A stretch of DNA of 64,000 bases, from the NCBI GenBank assembly GCA_963676095.1, contig OY781040.1, positions 1,116,001 to 1,180,000 on the forward strand, written 5' to 3'. Under the pieces are notes generated by a model. That model was not told where the DNA came from and made no database searches. It saw only the letters and a program-made list of their open reading frames with translations. Position 1 is the first letter of the stretch; each line of letters starts with the position of its first letter. This DNA is from G963676095 sp963676095 (GTDB taxonomy: Bacteria > Bacteroidota > Bacteroidia > Bacteroidales > Prolixibacteraceae). The translations under genes and the position numbers were made by a program. This document shows positions 36,988-44,897 of this stretch, one piece after another.

Positions 36988-37359
36988 GTGGATACACCGA
37001 TCAGTAAATACAGATTTTTATTAGTTGCAGCTGTTATCTTGCTGGTAATATTGTCGGTAAGTCAATATTCCAAGCTTACCATTAATCCCAGCTTTAACGA
37101 TTACATACCCAGCGAAGTCGGGAACAGGGTATACCTGAAAAAACTGGATAGTATTTTTTGGGGGAGCGAGAAGATCATGTTGATCTTAACAAAAGACAGC
37201 GACATTATCAATCAGGAGAGTTATACCCGGATACAACGTCTTTCCACAGAATTACAAGAGCTGAAAACAGGAAAAACTTCGGATATGAAAATTAAGCAGG
37301 TTAATTTTCTGAAAAAATTAGACGCCGGATATTTCCAGCTTATTCCAACCGCATCATAA
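36988..37359 (+). pseudogene. Truncated RND/MMPL-family exporter (N-terminal end only)
   Basis: A GTG-started frame of 123 codons begins with a membrane segment (YRFLLVAAVILLVILSVSQY) and continues with NPSFNDYIPSEVGNRVYLKK and IFWGSEKIMLILTKDSDIIN, the typical start of the first periplasmic porter domain of RND/MMPL exporters. Family members are about 750 residues or more with twelve spans; here the similarity stops after about 95 residues and a stop comes at 37359. The rest is absent downstream. It is therefore a remnant, though still possibly translated. The TSUP gene begins 38 bp later. Confidence 0.65.
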
Positions 37360-37397
37360 ACTAAAATGATATCAATATAACACAAACAACGAATCGC

Positions 37398-38195
37398 ATG
37401 ATCTTTTACTCATCCATAGAACCAGTCTATTTTATTCTGCCGGTACTTGGTTTGATTATCGGGTTATTTGGCTCCATGCTGGGAGGCGGAGGAGGATTTT
37501 TCTTTCTGCCAATACTGACGCTCCTTTTTAAGGTACCTGCCCAGGAGGCTGTTATTACTTCACTGGTAGCCACTTTACCCATTTGCATTGCCGGTTCGTT
37601 CAGTCATTACCGCCGGAGTAATATAGACTTCAGGATAGCTGCAATATTCTCAGGGGCGGGCGTAGCCGGAGCATTTATTGGAGCATTTCTCACAAACATT
37701 ATTAGTACAAACCAGCTAAAAGTTAGCTTTGGAATCTATTCTGTACTGCTCTCACTAAATATAGTAGTTAACACATGGAGAAAAGAGCAAAACGACAAAG
37801 ACGGAGAAGAACGAATAAATACGGGGAGGACGTCCAGAATAACAAAAGGGTCCATTTTCGGGTTATTTGCAGGAATCATTACCGGGACCTTTGGTTCCAG
37901 CGGAACAGCTCCAGTTCTTGCGGGGCTGTTCTCAATGCACATTCCTCTAAAAATAGTAATAGGGACTTCCCTTCTGATTGTCTTGATCAATACTTTTTTT
38001 GCTGTGGGGGCGCATTTCTTAATTGGGAAAATAGACATGACCCTGGTCCTCTTTCTAACGGCTGGATCGGCAATAGGAGCATTAACAGGGCCAAGATTAT
38101 TGACCAATGTAAAGACTGACCGGTCAGAAAACAAATTCAGGTACATCTATGCAGCAGTAATGAGTATTTTAGGAATTTTAATGATAATTGGCTGA
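37398..38195 (+). CDS. TSUP-family (TauE/SafE) anion transporter
   Basis: The 265-residue protein has about eight membrane segments and the two TSUP repeats with glycine-rich entrances, GLFGSMLGGGGGFFFLPIL (about 23-41) and GIITGTFGSSGTAPVLAGLF (about 159-178). Family members move sulfite, sulfoacetate, sulfonates or other organic anions across the inner membrane. It is the first intact gene of the lipid-type cluster; the CdsA-type gene starts within 20 bp of its stop. The substrate is unknown; a sulfonated or acidic lipid precursor would be one option (inference). Confidence 0.87.
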   Translation: MIFYSSIEPVYFILPVLGLIIGLFGSMLGGGGGFFFLPILTLLFKVPAQEAVITSLVATLPICIAGSFSHYRRSNIDFRIAAIFSGAGVAGAFIGAFLTNIISTNQLKVSFGIYSVLLSLNIVVNTWRKEQNDKDGEERINTGRTSRITKGSIFGLFAGIITGTFGSSGTAPVLAGLFSMHIPLKIVIGTSLLIVLINTFFAVGAHFLIGKIDMTLVLFLTAGSAIGALTGPRLLTNVKTDRSENKFRYIYAAVMSILGILMIIG

Positions 38196-38213
38196 TTGAA
38201 AGAAACAATAAAA

Positions 38214-38942
38214 ATGATCTACACTATTTATTACATAATACTAAGTTATTTCATTCTTGGAGGAATAGGTTTTTACTTCATAAACAGGAAGAAGGATTCT
38301 CAGACGGCAAAAAAAAGCTACACCAAATTCATATCCTATTTTTTCATTATTAACATCCTATTTTTCAGCATTGTTTTTAAACCGGTAACATTCAGATACC
38401 TGTCACTGTTAATTATCGGAGCAGGCCTTTACGAACTGTTCAAACTATTCAGAAAAAACGGATATCGGCAAAAGGGATTTTTTCTGGGTTCGCTTTTCAT
38501 CTTCACAATCCTTTCCGTCGAATTTTTTCTGTTCAGCGGTTTAAAGAAGGAATTAATCCTTTTTTCCTTCCTGATACTTTCTATTTTCGATAGTTTCAGT
38601 CAAATAACAGGACAATTATGGGGTAACATCAAAATATTTCCGGAAATAAGTCCCAACAAAACACTTGGCGGGCTTATCGGGGGCAGTTTGGTCGCCATTG
38701 CCAGTGGAATACTGCTGGATGACCTGTATACGATAACTTCAGTAAAATCGGTATTAATGACTATTGGGGTTATATTTTTCGCATTTCTGGGAGATATAGC
38801 TGCCTCATTCTATAAAAGAAAATACAATGTAAAAGATTACAGCAATATTATACCCGGACACGGAGGTTTTCTGGACAGGTTTGACAGCCTCATTGCAGGA
38901 GGGGCCTGGGTAACCTTATACGTATCTGTTTTAAACTTTTAA
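38214..38942 (+). CDS. CdsA-type phosphatidate cytidylyltransferase
   Basis: CdsA enzymes make CDP-diacylglycerol from phosphatidate and CTP. The protein (242 residues from ATG 38214; a TTG at 38196 would add six) has about seven membrane segments and the complete family signature SFYKRKYNVKDYSN followed by IIPGHGGFLDRFDS near residue 200-230, with all catalytic acidic residues. Housekeeping CdsA is expected elsewhere in the genome, so this looks like a second, pathway-specific copy. A neighbouring kinase and CDP-alcohol transferase would supply its substrate and use its product. Confidence 0.9.
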   Translation: MIYTIYYIILSYFILGGIGFYFINRKKDSQTAKKSYTKFISYFFIINILFFSIVFKPVTFRYLSLLIIGAGLYELFKLFRKNGYRQKGFFLGSLFIFTILSVEFFLFSGLKKELILFSFLILSIFDSFSQITGQLWGNIKIFPEISPNKTLGGLIGGSLVAIASGILLDDLYTITSVKSVLMTIGVIFFAFLGDIAASFYKRKYNVKDYSNIIPGHGGFLDRFDSLIAGGAWVTLYVSVLNF

Positions 38943-38964
38943 ATAAATTACAAACAGCATTGAA

Positions 38965-39639
38965 ATGAATAACATAGTTGTATTATCATTTATTTATCTA
39001 ATTGGGATCGCCATACTTCTGGCATTTAATGAACTAAATTACAGAAGGCTGAACGTAAAAGGAGAAATAACCCGCAAATTCGCACATTTTGCAGCCACTT
39101 TAGCGACGGTCCCCTTCCCTTATATATTTCCATCGCACTGGTATATCCTGGTGTTGGCATTTATATTTTTTATGGTCTTATTCGTGACCCAGTACAGCAA
39201 GCAACTTAAATCGATCCACGATATCGAAAGGAAATCTATCGGAAGTTACTTGCTGCCACTTTCCATTTATATAACTTTTTTTATTTCGATCAAGCTTCAA
39301 AGTAAATTCATGTACATCCTTCCGATGCTGATTCTTGCCATCTGTGACCCAATGGCTGCAATTCTCGGGATGAATACGAAAAAAAACAATGGTAAAATCA
39401 AAATATTCGGATTAAAAACCGAAAAAACCAGGATCGGATCTGCTGCTTTTTTTATTACCAGCTTTGTGATAAGCATCATTGCCCTCTATTTTCACAGAAT
39501 CTCGTTCGACCTGAAAACATTTTGGCTTGCTTTGGCTGTCGCTATAACGAGTACGCTGGCAGAAATGCTTAGTTGGAGAGGGTCAGATAATCTGAGTATC
39601 CCGTTAAGTGTGGTGCTTATCCTGGTACTTTTTATGTAG
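38965..39639 (+). CDS. CTP-dependent lipid kinase, DGK1/SEC59/VTE5 family
   Basis: The 224-residue multispan protein shows EITRKFAHFAAT near residue 33, AICDPMAAILG near 127, KTEKTRIGSAAFF near 150 and the C-terminal SDNLSIPLSVVLI. These match the polyprenol / phytol / diacylglycerol kinase family, whose members use CTP as donor (yeast Dgk1 and Sec59, plant VTE5). Depending on substrate, it would make phosphatidate or a long-chain alkyl/isoprenyl phosphate. It begins 23 bp after the cytidylyltransferase, suggesting consecutive steps. Confidence 0.8.
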   Translation: MNNIVVLSFIYLIGIAILLAFNELNYRRLNVKGEITRKFAHFAATLATVPFPYIFPSHWYILVLAFIFFMVLFVTQYSKQLKSIHDIERKSIGSYLLPLSIYITFFISIKLQSKFMYILPMLILAICDPMAAILGMNTKKNNGKIKIFGLKTEKTRIGSAAFFITSFVISIIALYFHRISFDLKTFWLALAVAITSTLAEMLSWRGSDNLSIPLSVVLILVLFM

Positions 39640-39712
39640 CAGCTGGTCTGATCAGTCTGAAAAAAGAAAAAACAGGTACTGTCAATAAAGACAGGCCACG
39701 AAACAATAAACA

Positions 39713-39778
39713 ATGAAACAAATCATAATAACCTTGAGGATGGTTATTATGAAAGTAGAAAACACAAATTCTAATTAA
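39713..39778 (+). CDS. Possible 21-residue leader peptide
   Basis: ATG at 39713 opens a 21-codon frame (MKQIIITLRMVIMKVENTNS and one further Asn) whose TAA directly abuts the ATG of the next gene. An 11-bp hairpin lies inside it. The arrangement could couple translation of the SDR gene to ribosome movement over the hairpin; it may also be chance. Confidence 0.3.
   Translation: MKQIIITLRMVIMKVENTNSN
39723..39752 (+). promoter_or_regulatory. Perfect 11-bp hairpin before the extended SDR gene
   Basis: TCATAATAACC, 8-nt loop TTGAGGAT, GGTTATTATGA. No T run follows, so it is an operator or RNA-structure candidate rather than a terminator. It sits in the only sizeable gap (139 bp) in the middle of the cluster. 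Confidence 0.5.
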
Positions 39779-40891
39779 ATGAAACGCATTATTGTCAATG
39801 GGGCTAACGGATATGTCGCCTCACATTTTATAGGTGAACTGCTTGCTCAAAAATATGAAGTAATTGCCTTGGTCAGAGGAAATAAAAAGTGCTCTGCACA
39901 CGACCGGATGAATGTTGCATTGTCGGAAGTAACTGACAATAAGGATGCAGTGCCCGGAAATCTGAAAATTTACAGTTATTCTCTGCTCAGTGAAGATTTT
40001 GGCATGACAAAAAAACAGCTAAAAGAAATTTTCAGCGGGAACGTCGATTATTTTCATTTTGCGGCCAGTCTGAAATATGACTTTAAATCAAGGGAAGAAA
40101 TATTCCAGACAAACATAGACGGGGTTGAAAATTCAATAACTGTTTTCTCACAATATGCAAGCCGGGACTCCCGCTTTTTCTTTATCAGCACAGCATATTC
40201 CTGCGGTAATAATCCATCACTTTTTGAGGAAATATTTTACGGGAATGAAGACATATCGCGATTCCGGAATTATTATGAGCAATCGAAAAGGTTTGCTGAA
40301 AATGTAGTAAAGAAATATATGGAGGCCCATTCTTTAGACGGGCATATTATCAGATTGTCACAGGTAGTGGGGAATAACCATACCGGCATCACCAGAACGG
40401 ACTACGGCATTTTCGATTTTGCCAAAAGGATTTATAATCTGGCAAACAGGTATCCCGGAAAAACAGTAAGGGTATGTTTTGATCCTGAATCGACACAAAA
40501 CCTGATACCAATAGATACCGTCACTCATTACCTGATGAAAACAGTCGAAACTCCAGAAGTACCCGTTATCATGAATTTCGTGGGGAAAAATGCGATCAGG
40601 AATATTCATATCATAGACAGTCTGAACAAGTTGCTGCCGATAAATATTGTTCCTGATAAATCGCTGCAAAAAAAGGAAATGGATTCCTTTGAAAGAATAA
40701 TTTCCATTGGCATGTCATTTACCAGCAGTTACACCGGGACCAATATATTCTTTGACACAACGAACCTGGAGAAAATCGTTAGACAAACCGATAACGAGGT
40801 TACCGGACAATCCGTTTTCAGGATGTTGAAATACTTTATCAATAACCTTTCATCCCAAAAAAAAGGCAATGTTATCAAAACAGCCTGCTGA
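39779..40891 (+). CDS. Extended SDR, acyl-/thioester-reductase-like (NAD_binding_4)
   Basis: The 370-residue protein has a Rossmann motif NGANGYVASH (residues 8-17), DYFHFAASLKYDFKSREE, NIDGVENSI, the Ser/Thr of FISTAYSCG and catalytic YEQSK (Tyr/Lys about 166-170). This pattern fits the male-sterility or thioester-reductase branch, which reduces acyl-CoA or acyl-carrier thioesters to aldehydes or alcohols; epimerases are more distant. The third glycine of the nucleotide motif is Ala. In this context it could make a fatty aldehyde or alcohol for an ether- or alcohol-based lipid (inference). Confidence 0.8.
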   Translation: MKRIIVNGANGYVASHFIGELLAQKYEVIALVRGNKKCSAHDRMNVALSEVTDNKDAVPGNLKIYSYSLLSEDFGMTKKQLKEIFSGNVDYFHFAASLKYDFKSREEIFQTNIDGVENSITVFSQYASRDSRFFFISTAYSCGNNPSLFEEIFYGNEDISRFRNYYEQSKRFAENVVKKYMEAHSLDGHIIRLSQVVGNNHTGITRTDYGIFDFAKRIYNLANRYPGKTVRVCFDPESTQNLIPIDTVTHYLMKTVETPEVPVIMNFVGKNAIRNIHIIDSLNKLLPINIVPDKSLQKKEMDSFERIISIGMSFTSSYTGTNIFFDTTNLEKIVRQTDNEVTGQSVFRMLKYFINNLSSQKKGNVIKTAC

Positions 40892-40938
40892 AATGGTTGT
40901 TTATACCAGATAATTTAATTGAAAATTAATACGTACGA

Positions 40939-41538
40939 ATGAAAAAAATAATAATAAAAGGCGAAAATGTTTTAAATGTGCCTAACCTGATTAGCTTATA
41001 CCGGCTCCTGGCCTTCCCTGTAATTCTTTATATGGCAGTTACCGGACAGGAAAAATGGTATGTCGTTCTCCTTTGCATCAGCCTGGCCAGCGATGTACTT
41101 GACGGTAACATCGCACGGTTATTTAAACTCCAGACAAATTTTGGGGCGGCCCTGGATAATCTTGCTGATATTTGTACCTACTCCATGGCCTTACTTGGGC
41201 TGTTTCTTTTTAGATGGACAGACATAGAACCACATGCCTGGATTTTATACCTTTTTCTGAGCGTTTTCATACTCAGTTATATCGTTGCTTTTTACCGGTT
41301 TGGCAAAATTCCGGGTCTCCATCTTTACTCGGCAGTCTCGGCCGGGTATATTCAAAGTATTTTCTTTTTCGTGCTCTTTGTATTCGGTTTTTACAGCTGG
41401 ATGTATTACCTGGCTGTAGGCTGGGGAGTAATAGCCTACATCGAAAAAATCTTTGTACTGCTAAAACTCAATGATATAAAAAGAGGAGTAAAAGGGCTGT
41501 ACTGGTTGATAAAGAAACAGCGACTGGCCAGCAACTGA
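40939..41538 (+). CDS. CDP-alcohol phosphatidyltransferase
   Basis: The 199-residue membrane protein has the full catalytic motif D-G-x2-A-R-x8-G-x3-D-x3-D: DGNIARLFKLQTNFGAALDN followed by LAD (residues about 55-77). These enzymes displace CMP from a CDP-activated lipid with an alcohol such as glycerol phosphate, inositol, serine or a phosphoalcohol. DNLAD instead of the DPxADK usual in PgsA argues against the housekeeping phosphatidylglycerophosphate synthase. It would use the product of the CdsA-type enzyme two genes upstream. The acceptor alcohol cannot be read from the sequence. Confidence 0.9.
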   Translation: MKKIIIKGENVLNVPNLISLYRLLAFPVILYMAVTGQEKWYVVLLCISLASDVLDGNIARLFKLQTNFGAALDNLADICTYSMALLGLFLFRWTDIEPHAWILYLFLSVFILSYIVAFYRFGKIPGLHLYSAVSAGYIQSIFFFVLFVFGFYSWMYYLAVGWGVIAYIEKIFVLLKLNDIKRGVKGLYWLIKKQRLASN

Positions 41539-41578
41539 CCTGTCTGATGTATTTGAAAAGACTCAAATTAAAAGTTTT

Positions 41579-44029
41579 ATGCTACATCGACTTGTCGTAA
41601 TCCTGGTTTTAGTGACTGCTGTCTGTTCCGGGACCTTTGCACAAAAAGTATCCGGCAGTGTGAAAGATGAAAGTACCAGGGAACCTGTTCCCTTTGCCAA
41701 CGTGTGGCTCAAAGGAACATTGCAGGGGACCATGACCGATACGAATGGCCATTTTTCCATTTCGTCGCCCAAGAACGATACGCTTTGTGTTTCTTCTGTT
41801 GGTTATGCCACCAGGGAAATACCCATAAAAATGAAGTCGGACAACGAATTGGAGATCCTGTTAAAGCAGGAAGTGGAAACAATCGGAGAGGTTACCGTGA
41901 AACCCGAGATTCCCCGGGCCAAAGTATTGTTCAACGAGATCCAAAAACATAAAAAGGAAAACAGCGAAAAGCTCTATCGTATTCATGACTACAAAGCCCT
42001 GGAAACAACTACGGTTTATGTGGCAGTAGACACAACATCCAGAATCGTGAGATCTTTTGGCAACGTAGATGATGTTACTGTTGAAATTGACAACCAAAAT
42101 CTGCGTTTTTCCCCGATATACCTGGCTGAACAGGCCCGTGACGTAACCCGTGACAGTGTCAGGATAGCCTACAATCGAAAAGACGGCATCTTCCCCAGGA
42201 TCAATCAAACGATAGAAAGCATGATCCTGAATAATGTTGTTGTCGATATGGACTTCTACAAGGATCAAATTAACATTATGGACAGGGGTTTTATTTCCCC
42301 GCTGGATAATTCGGCCTTGTCGAGGTACAATTTGTACCTGAACGACAGCACCATGACTGACAGTGTTAAGTATTTCAATTTTTCATTTGCTCCTAAGAAT
42401 AAGTACGATCCTTTGTTTTCAGGACATTTTACAATAGAAGACGGCACTTTTGCCCTGACCCGGATTGATGCTTTTATATCGAAAGACGCCAATCTGAACT
42501 TTGTAAACGGGTTTAAAGGAAAAGTAACCTATAAAAAAATGCCTGGTGGCAGCTGGTTTTATAACGACCAGGATGTCCGGGTCAATCTTTCGATTACTGC
42601 AAATAAAGACTCGACATCGAACTACAGTTCAAAAAGGGTTGATAATGTATCGAAAGGGAACTGGCTGATCAATAAAAATACGCAATATTCGACTTCAGAC
42701 CGGCTCAACAACATCAAGGCCTCTGCCTGGAAGAACCAACCCGAATTTGCCTCCGATCAGCTGGAGAAAGATGATTACTCCCGTGTCGATAAACTAAAGG
42801 AGCATGATGTGGTCAAGGGGATTGACAAGGTAGGAGGAATGGCCCTGACCAGCTTCTTTAACGTGGGTAAAATCGATATCGGACCGGTATTCGATATTTA
42901 CAGTACCAACACGATAGAAGGACAGCGGCTCTCTATCCCCTTAAGAACGAGCGAACAAATGTTTAAGCGTTTCTCTGTCGGAGGGTTCCTCGGATACGGA
43001 GCCAGAAATGACAAATTCAAGTATGGTTTAAACCTGATCTATCAGCCCCAGAAAACAGACAAGTTTATTCTCAGGTTCAATTATTCCTATGACTATACGC
43101 TGGTATCGCAGGATAAATATCTGCGGTTCATAAAAAATAATCCGAATAACAAAGGAACGGGAAACTTCATCGCCATTTTTACCGGGAGGGAAAAAAACCC
43201 TTATCTTAAAGAAGAAAAAAGTGTCGATTTCAGGATGGAATATAACTCGCCCAATGGCAATCATCTGGAAATATCTCCCTACCTGTTGGCAAGCACAAGC
43301 ACGCCCGACGTCCAATTTATCAGGAATGACATCAATTATGAGCACTACAAAAACTATGGGGTGTTTATGGACCTCCGGCTAGCTTTCGGCCAGCACTACG
43401 ATAAATTTTACTTTGACCGGATCTACTACGTGAACCGGATACCGGTTGTGAACCTGGGATGGGACCTTGGGCAAACGTTATTACCAGGACAAGCAATGAA
43501 AAATGCGGGAATTTATTCTCAGTTTCACGGATCGATTCAGGGACGGCTAACAATGGGACAAGTATTTATGAACTATATCGTGAATGCCGGATATCTGTTC
43601 GGAGATGCTCCCTATGACCTGCTCGACCAGCCGGTAGGCTCCATGTCTCTGGGGTATTCGAAAGACAGATTTAACCTGTTGCACTTTGCCTCGTTTGCCC
43701 ATAACTTGTACTCCAACATACACATGCATGTTAACGGGGGAGGCGTATTGCTTAACCGCGTGCCCCTGGTCAAAAAACTAAAACTCAGGGAAATAGTTTC
43801 TTTCAAACTCCACTATGGAACTTTGACAGATTCATATAAAGGAGTATTTGATCTTCCGGGTTATTACAGGAACGAGTTTAAAGACCCTTATGCCGAAATA
43901 GGATTTGGGGTGACCAATATCTTTAAAGTCTTACGTGTTGAATATGTTCATCAGCTCGGACCTACATACATGAACCGGAATTTTACGGATAACAGCGGTC
44001 TGTTTTTCAGAACAGAGATGAGTTTCTAA
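41579..44029 (+). CDS. DUF5686 outer-membrane protein with carboxypeptidase-like regulatory domain
   Basis: The 816-residue product has a signal peptide ending SGTFAQ, a CarboxypepD_reg-like domain (about 24-100, with VSGSVKDESTREPVPFANVW and TDTNGHFSIS), a central DUF5686 region, and a C-terminal beta-barrel of some 400 residues ending in FRTEMSF. There is no TonB-dependent plug, so it is not SusC. DUF5686 proteins are common in Bacteroidota and uncharacterised. Its place inside the cluster suggests that the lipid product, or something it modifies, is handled at the outer membrane (inference). It starts 40 bp after the phosphatidyltransferase gene. Confidence 0.85.
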   Translation: MLHRLVVILVLVTAVCSGTFAQKVSGSVKDESTREPVPFANVWLKGTLQGTMTDTNGHFSISSPKNDTLCVSSVGYATREIPIKMKSDNELEILLKQEVETIGEVTVKPEIPRAKVLFNEIQKHKKENSEKLYRIHDYKALETTTVYVAVDTTSRIVRSFGNVDDVTVEIDNQNLRFSPIYLAEQARDVTRDSVRIAYNRKDGIFPRINQTIESMILNNVVVDMDFYKDQINIMDRGFISPLDNSALSRYNLYLNDSTMTDSVKYFNFSFAPKNKYDPLFSGHFTIEDGTFALTRIDAFISKDANLNFVNGFKGKVTYKKMPGGSWFYNDQDVRVNLSITANKDSTSNYSSKRVDNVSKGNWLINKNTQYSTSDRLNNIKASAWKNQPEFASDQLEKDDYSRVDKLKEHDVVKGIDKVGGMALTSFFNVGKIDIGPVFDIYSTNTIEGQRLSIPLRTSEQMFKRFSVGGFLGYGARNDKFKYGLNLIYQPQKTDKFILRFNYSYDYTLVSQDKYLRFIKNNPNNKGTGNFIAIFTGREKNPYLKEEKSVDFRMEYNSPNGNHLEISPYLLASTSTPDVQFIRNDINYEHYKNYGVFMDLRLAFGQHYDKFYFDRIYYVNRIPVVNLGWDLGQTLLPGQAMKNAGIYSQFHGSIQGRLTMGQVFMNYIVNAGYLFGDAPYDLLDQPVGSMSLGYSKDRFNLLHFASFAHNLYSNIHMHVNGGGVLLNRVPLVKKLKLREIVSFKLHYGTLTDSYKGVFDLPGYYRNEFKDPYAEIGFGVTNIFKVLRVEYVHQLGPTYMNRNFTDNSGLFFRTEMSF

Positions 44030-44044
44030 GTGTATTTAAGAATG

Positions 44045-44075
44045 TTGACTGCTCTTATTTAAAACGTTACATTTG
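44045..44075 (+). promoter_or_regulatory. Internal promoter for the SDR-VOC pair
   Basis: TTG (44045-44047), 20 bp, TACATTTG (44068-44075) match the Bacteroidota consensus fully, 17 bp before the SDR ATG. The last two genes can thus be expressed independently. Confidence 0.65.
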
Positions 44076-44092
44076 TTTCTCACATAAACGAA

Positions 44093-44887
44093 ATGAAAGA
44101 TCTTAAAGGCAAAGTCGTATGGATTACAGGAGCCTCATCCGGAATCGGTGAAGAACTGGCTTACCGGTTCTCCCGTGAAGGAGCCTGTCCTGTACTAACG
44201 GCACGGAATAAAGAAAGCCTGGAGCGGGTAAAAAACAAATGTCTGAACGATACTTCCAAATGCTGGATACAGACAGCTGATCTATCGCACTGCAGACAGA
44301 TGGAAGAACTTGTAAACGCTGTCCTTGAGCAAACAGGCAGGATAGACATTTTAATTAACAATGCCGGCAGAAGCCAGCGTTCATGGGCTATAGAAACATC
44401 GCCTGACATTGACAGAGAAATCATGGAACTCAACTTCTTCGGAACAATAACTTTAACCAAGCTTGTTCTTGCCCACATGATCAAAAGAGGATCGGGACAC
44501 CTTGTGGTTATCAGCAGTATTGCAGGGAAGCTTGGATTCCCGATGCGCACCGCCTATTCAGCATCGAAACATGCACTTCAGGGTTTCTTCGAATCGCTAA
44601 GGGCAGAACTTACAGAATATGCAATTCCGGTAACCATTATCTCACCGGGAAGGATCAGGACAAACATTTCTGTCAATGCGGTCACAAAAGACGGGCAACC
44701 ATATAATAAAATGGATCCCGGCCAGGCAAACGGAATGGACGCAGAAAAGTGCGCCTCCCGGATCGTAAAGGCAATAAAAAAAGACAAAAAGGAAGTTTTG
44801 ATAGGGAAAAAAGAGTTGATCATTGTCTATATCAGACGTTTTTTCCCTTTCCTGTATCACCGGATCGTAACGAAAATCAAAAATTAA
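44093..44887 (+). CDS. Classical short-chain dehydrogenase/reductase (DHRS7-like)
   Basis: The 264-residue protein shows TGASSGIGEELA, NNAGRSQRSW, catalytic Ser of VISSIAG, YSASK (Tyr/Lys about 155-159) and SPGRIRTNIS. The C-terminal 30 residues are basic and hydrophobic (VYIRRFFPFLYHRIVTKI), suggesting membrane association as in DHRS7-type enzymes acting on lipids or retinoid-like substrates. Its own promoter precedes it and the VOC gene begins 10 bp after its stop. Confidence 0.88.
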   Translation: MKDLKGKVVWITGASSGIGEELAYRFSREGACPVLTARNKESLERVKNKCLNDTSKCWIQTADLSHCRQMEELVNAVLEQTGRIDILINNAGRSQRSWAIETSPDIDREIMELNFFGTITLTKLVLAHMIKRGSGHLVVISSIAGKLGFPMRTAYSASKHALQGFFESLRAELTEYAIPVTIISPGRIRTNISVNAVTKDGQPYNKMDPGQANGMDAEKCASRIVKAIKKDKKEVLIGKKELIIVYIRRFFPFLYHRIVTKIKN

Positions 44888-44897
44888 AAAAAGTCAA

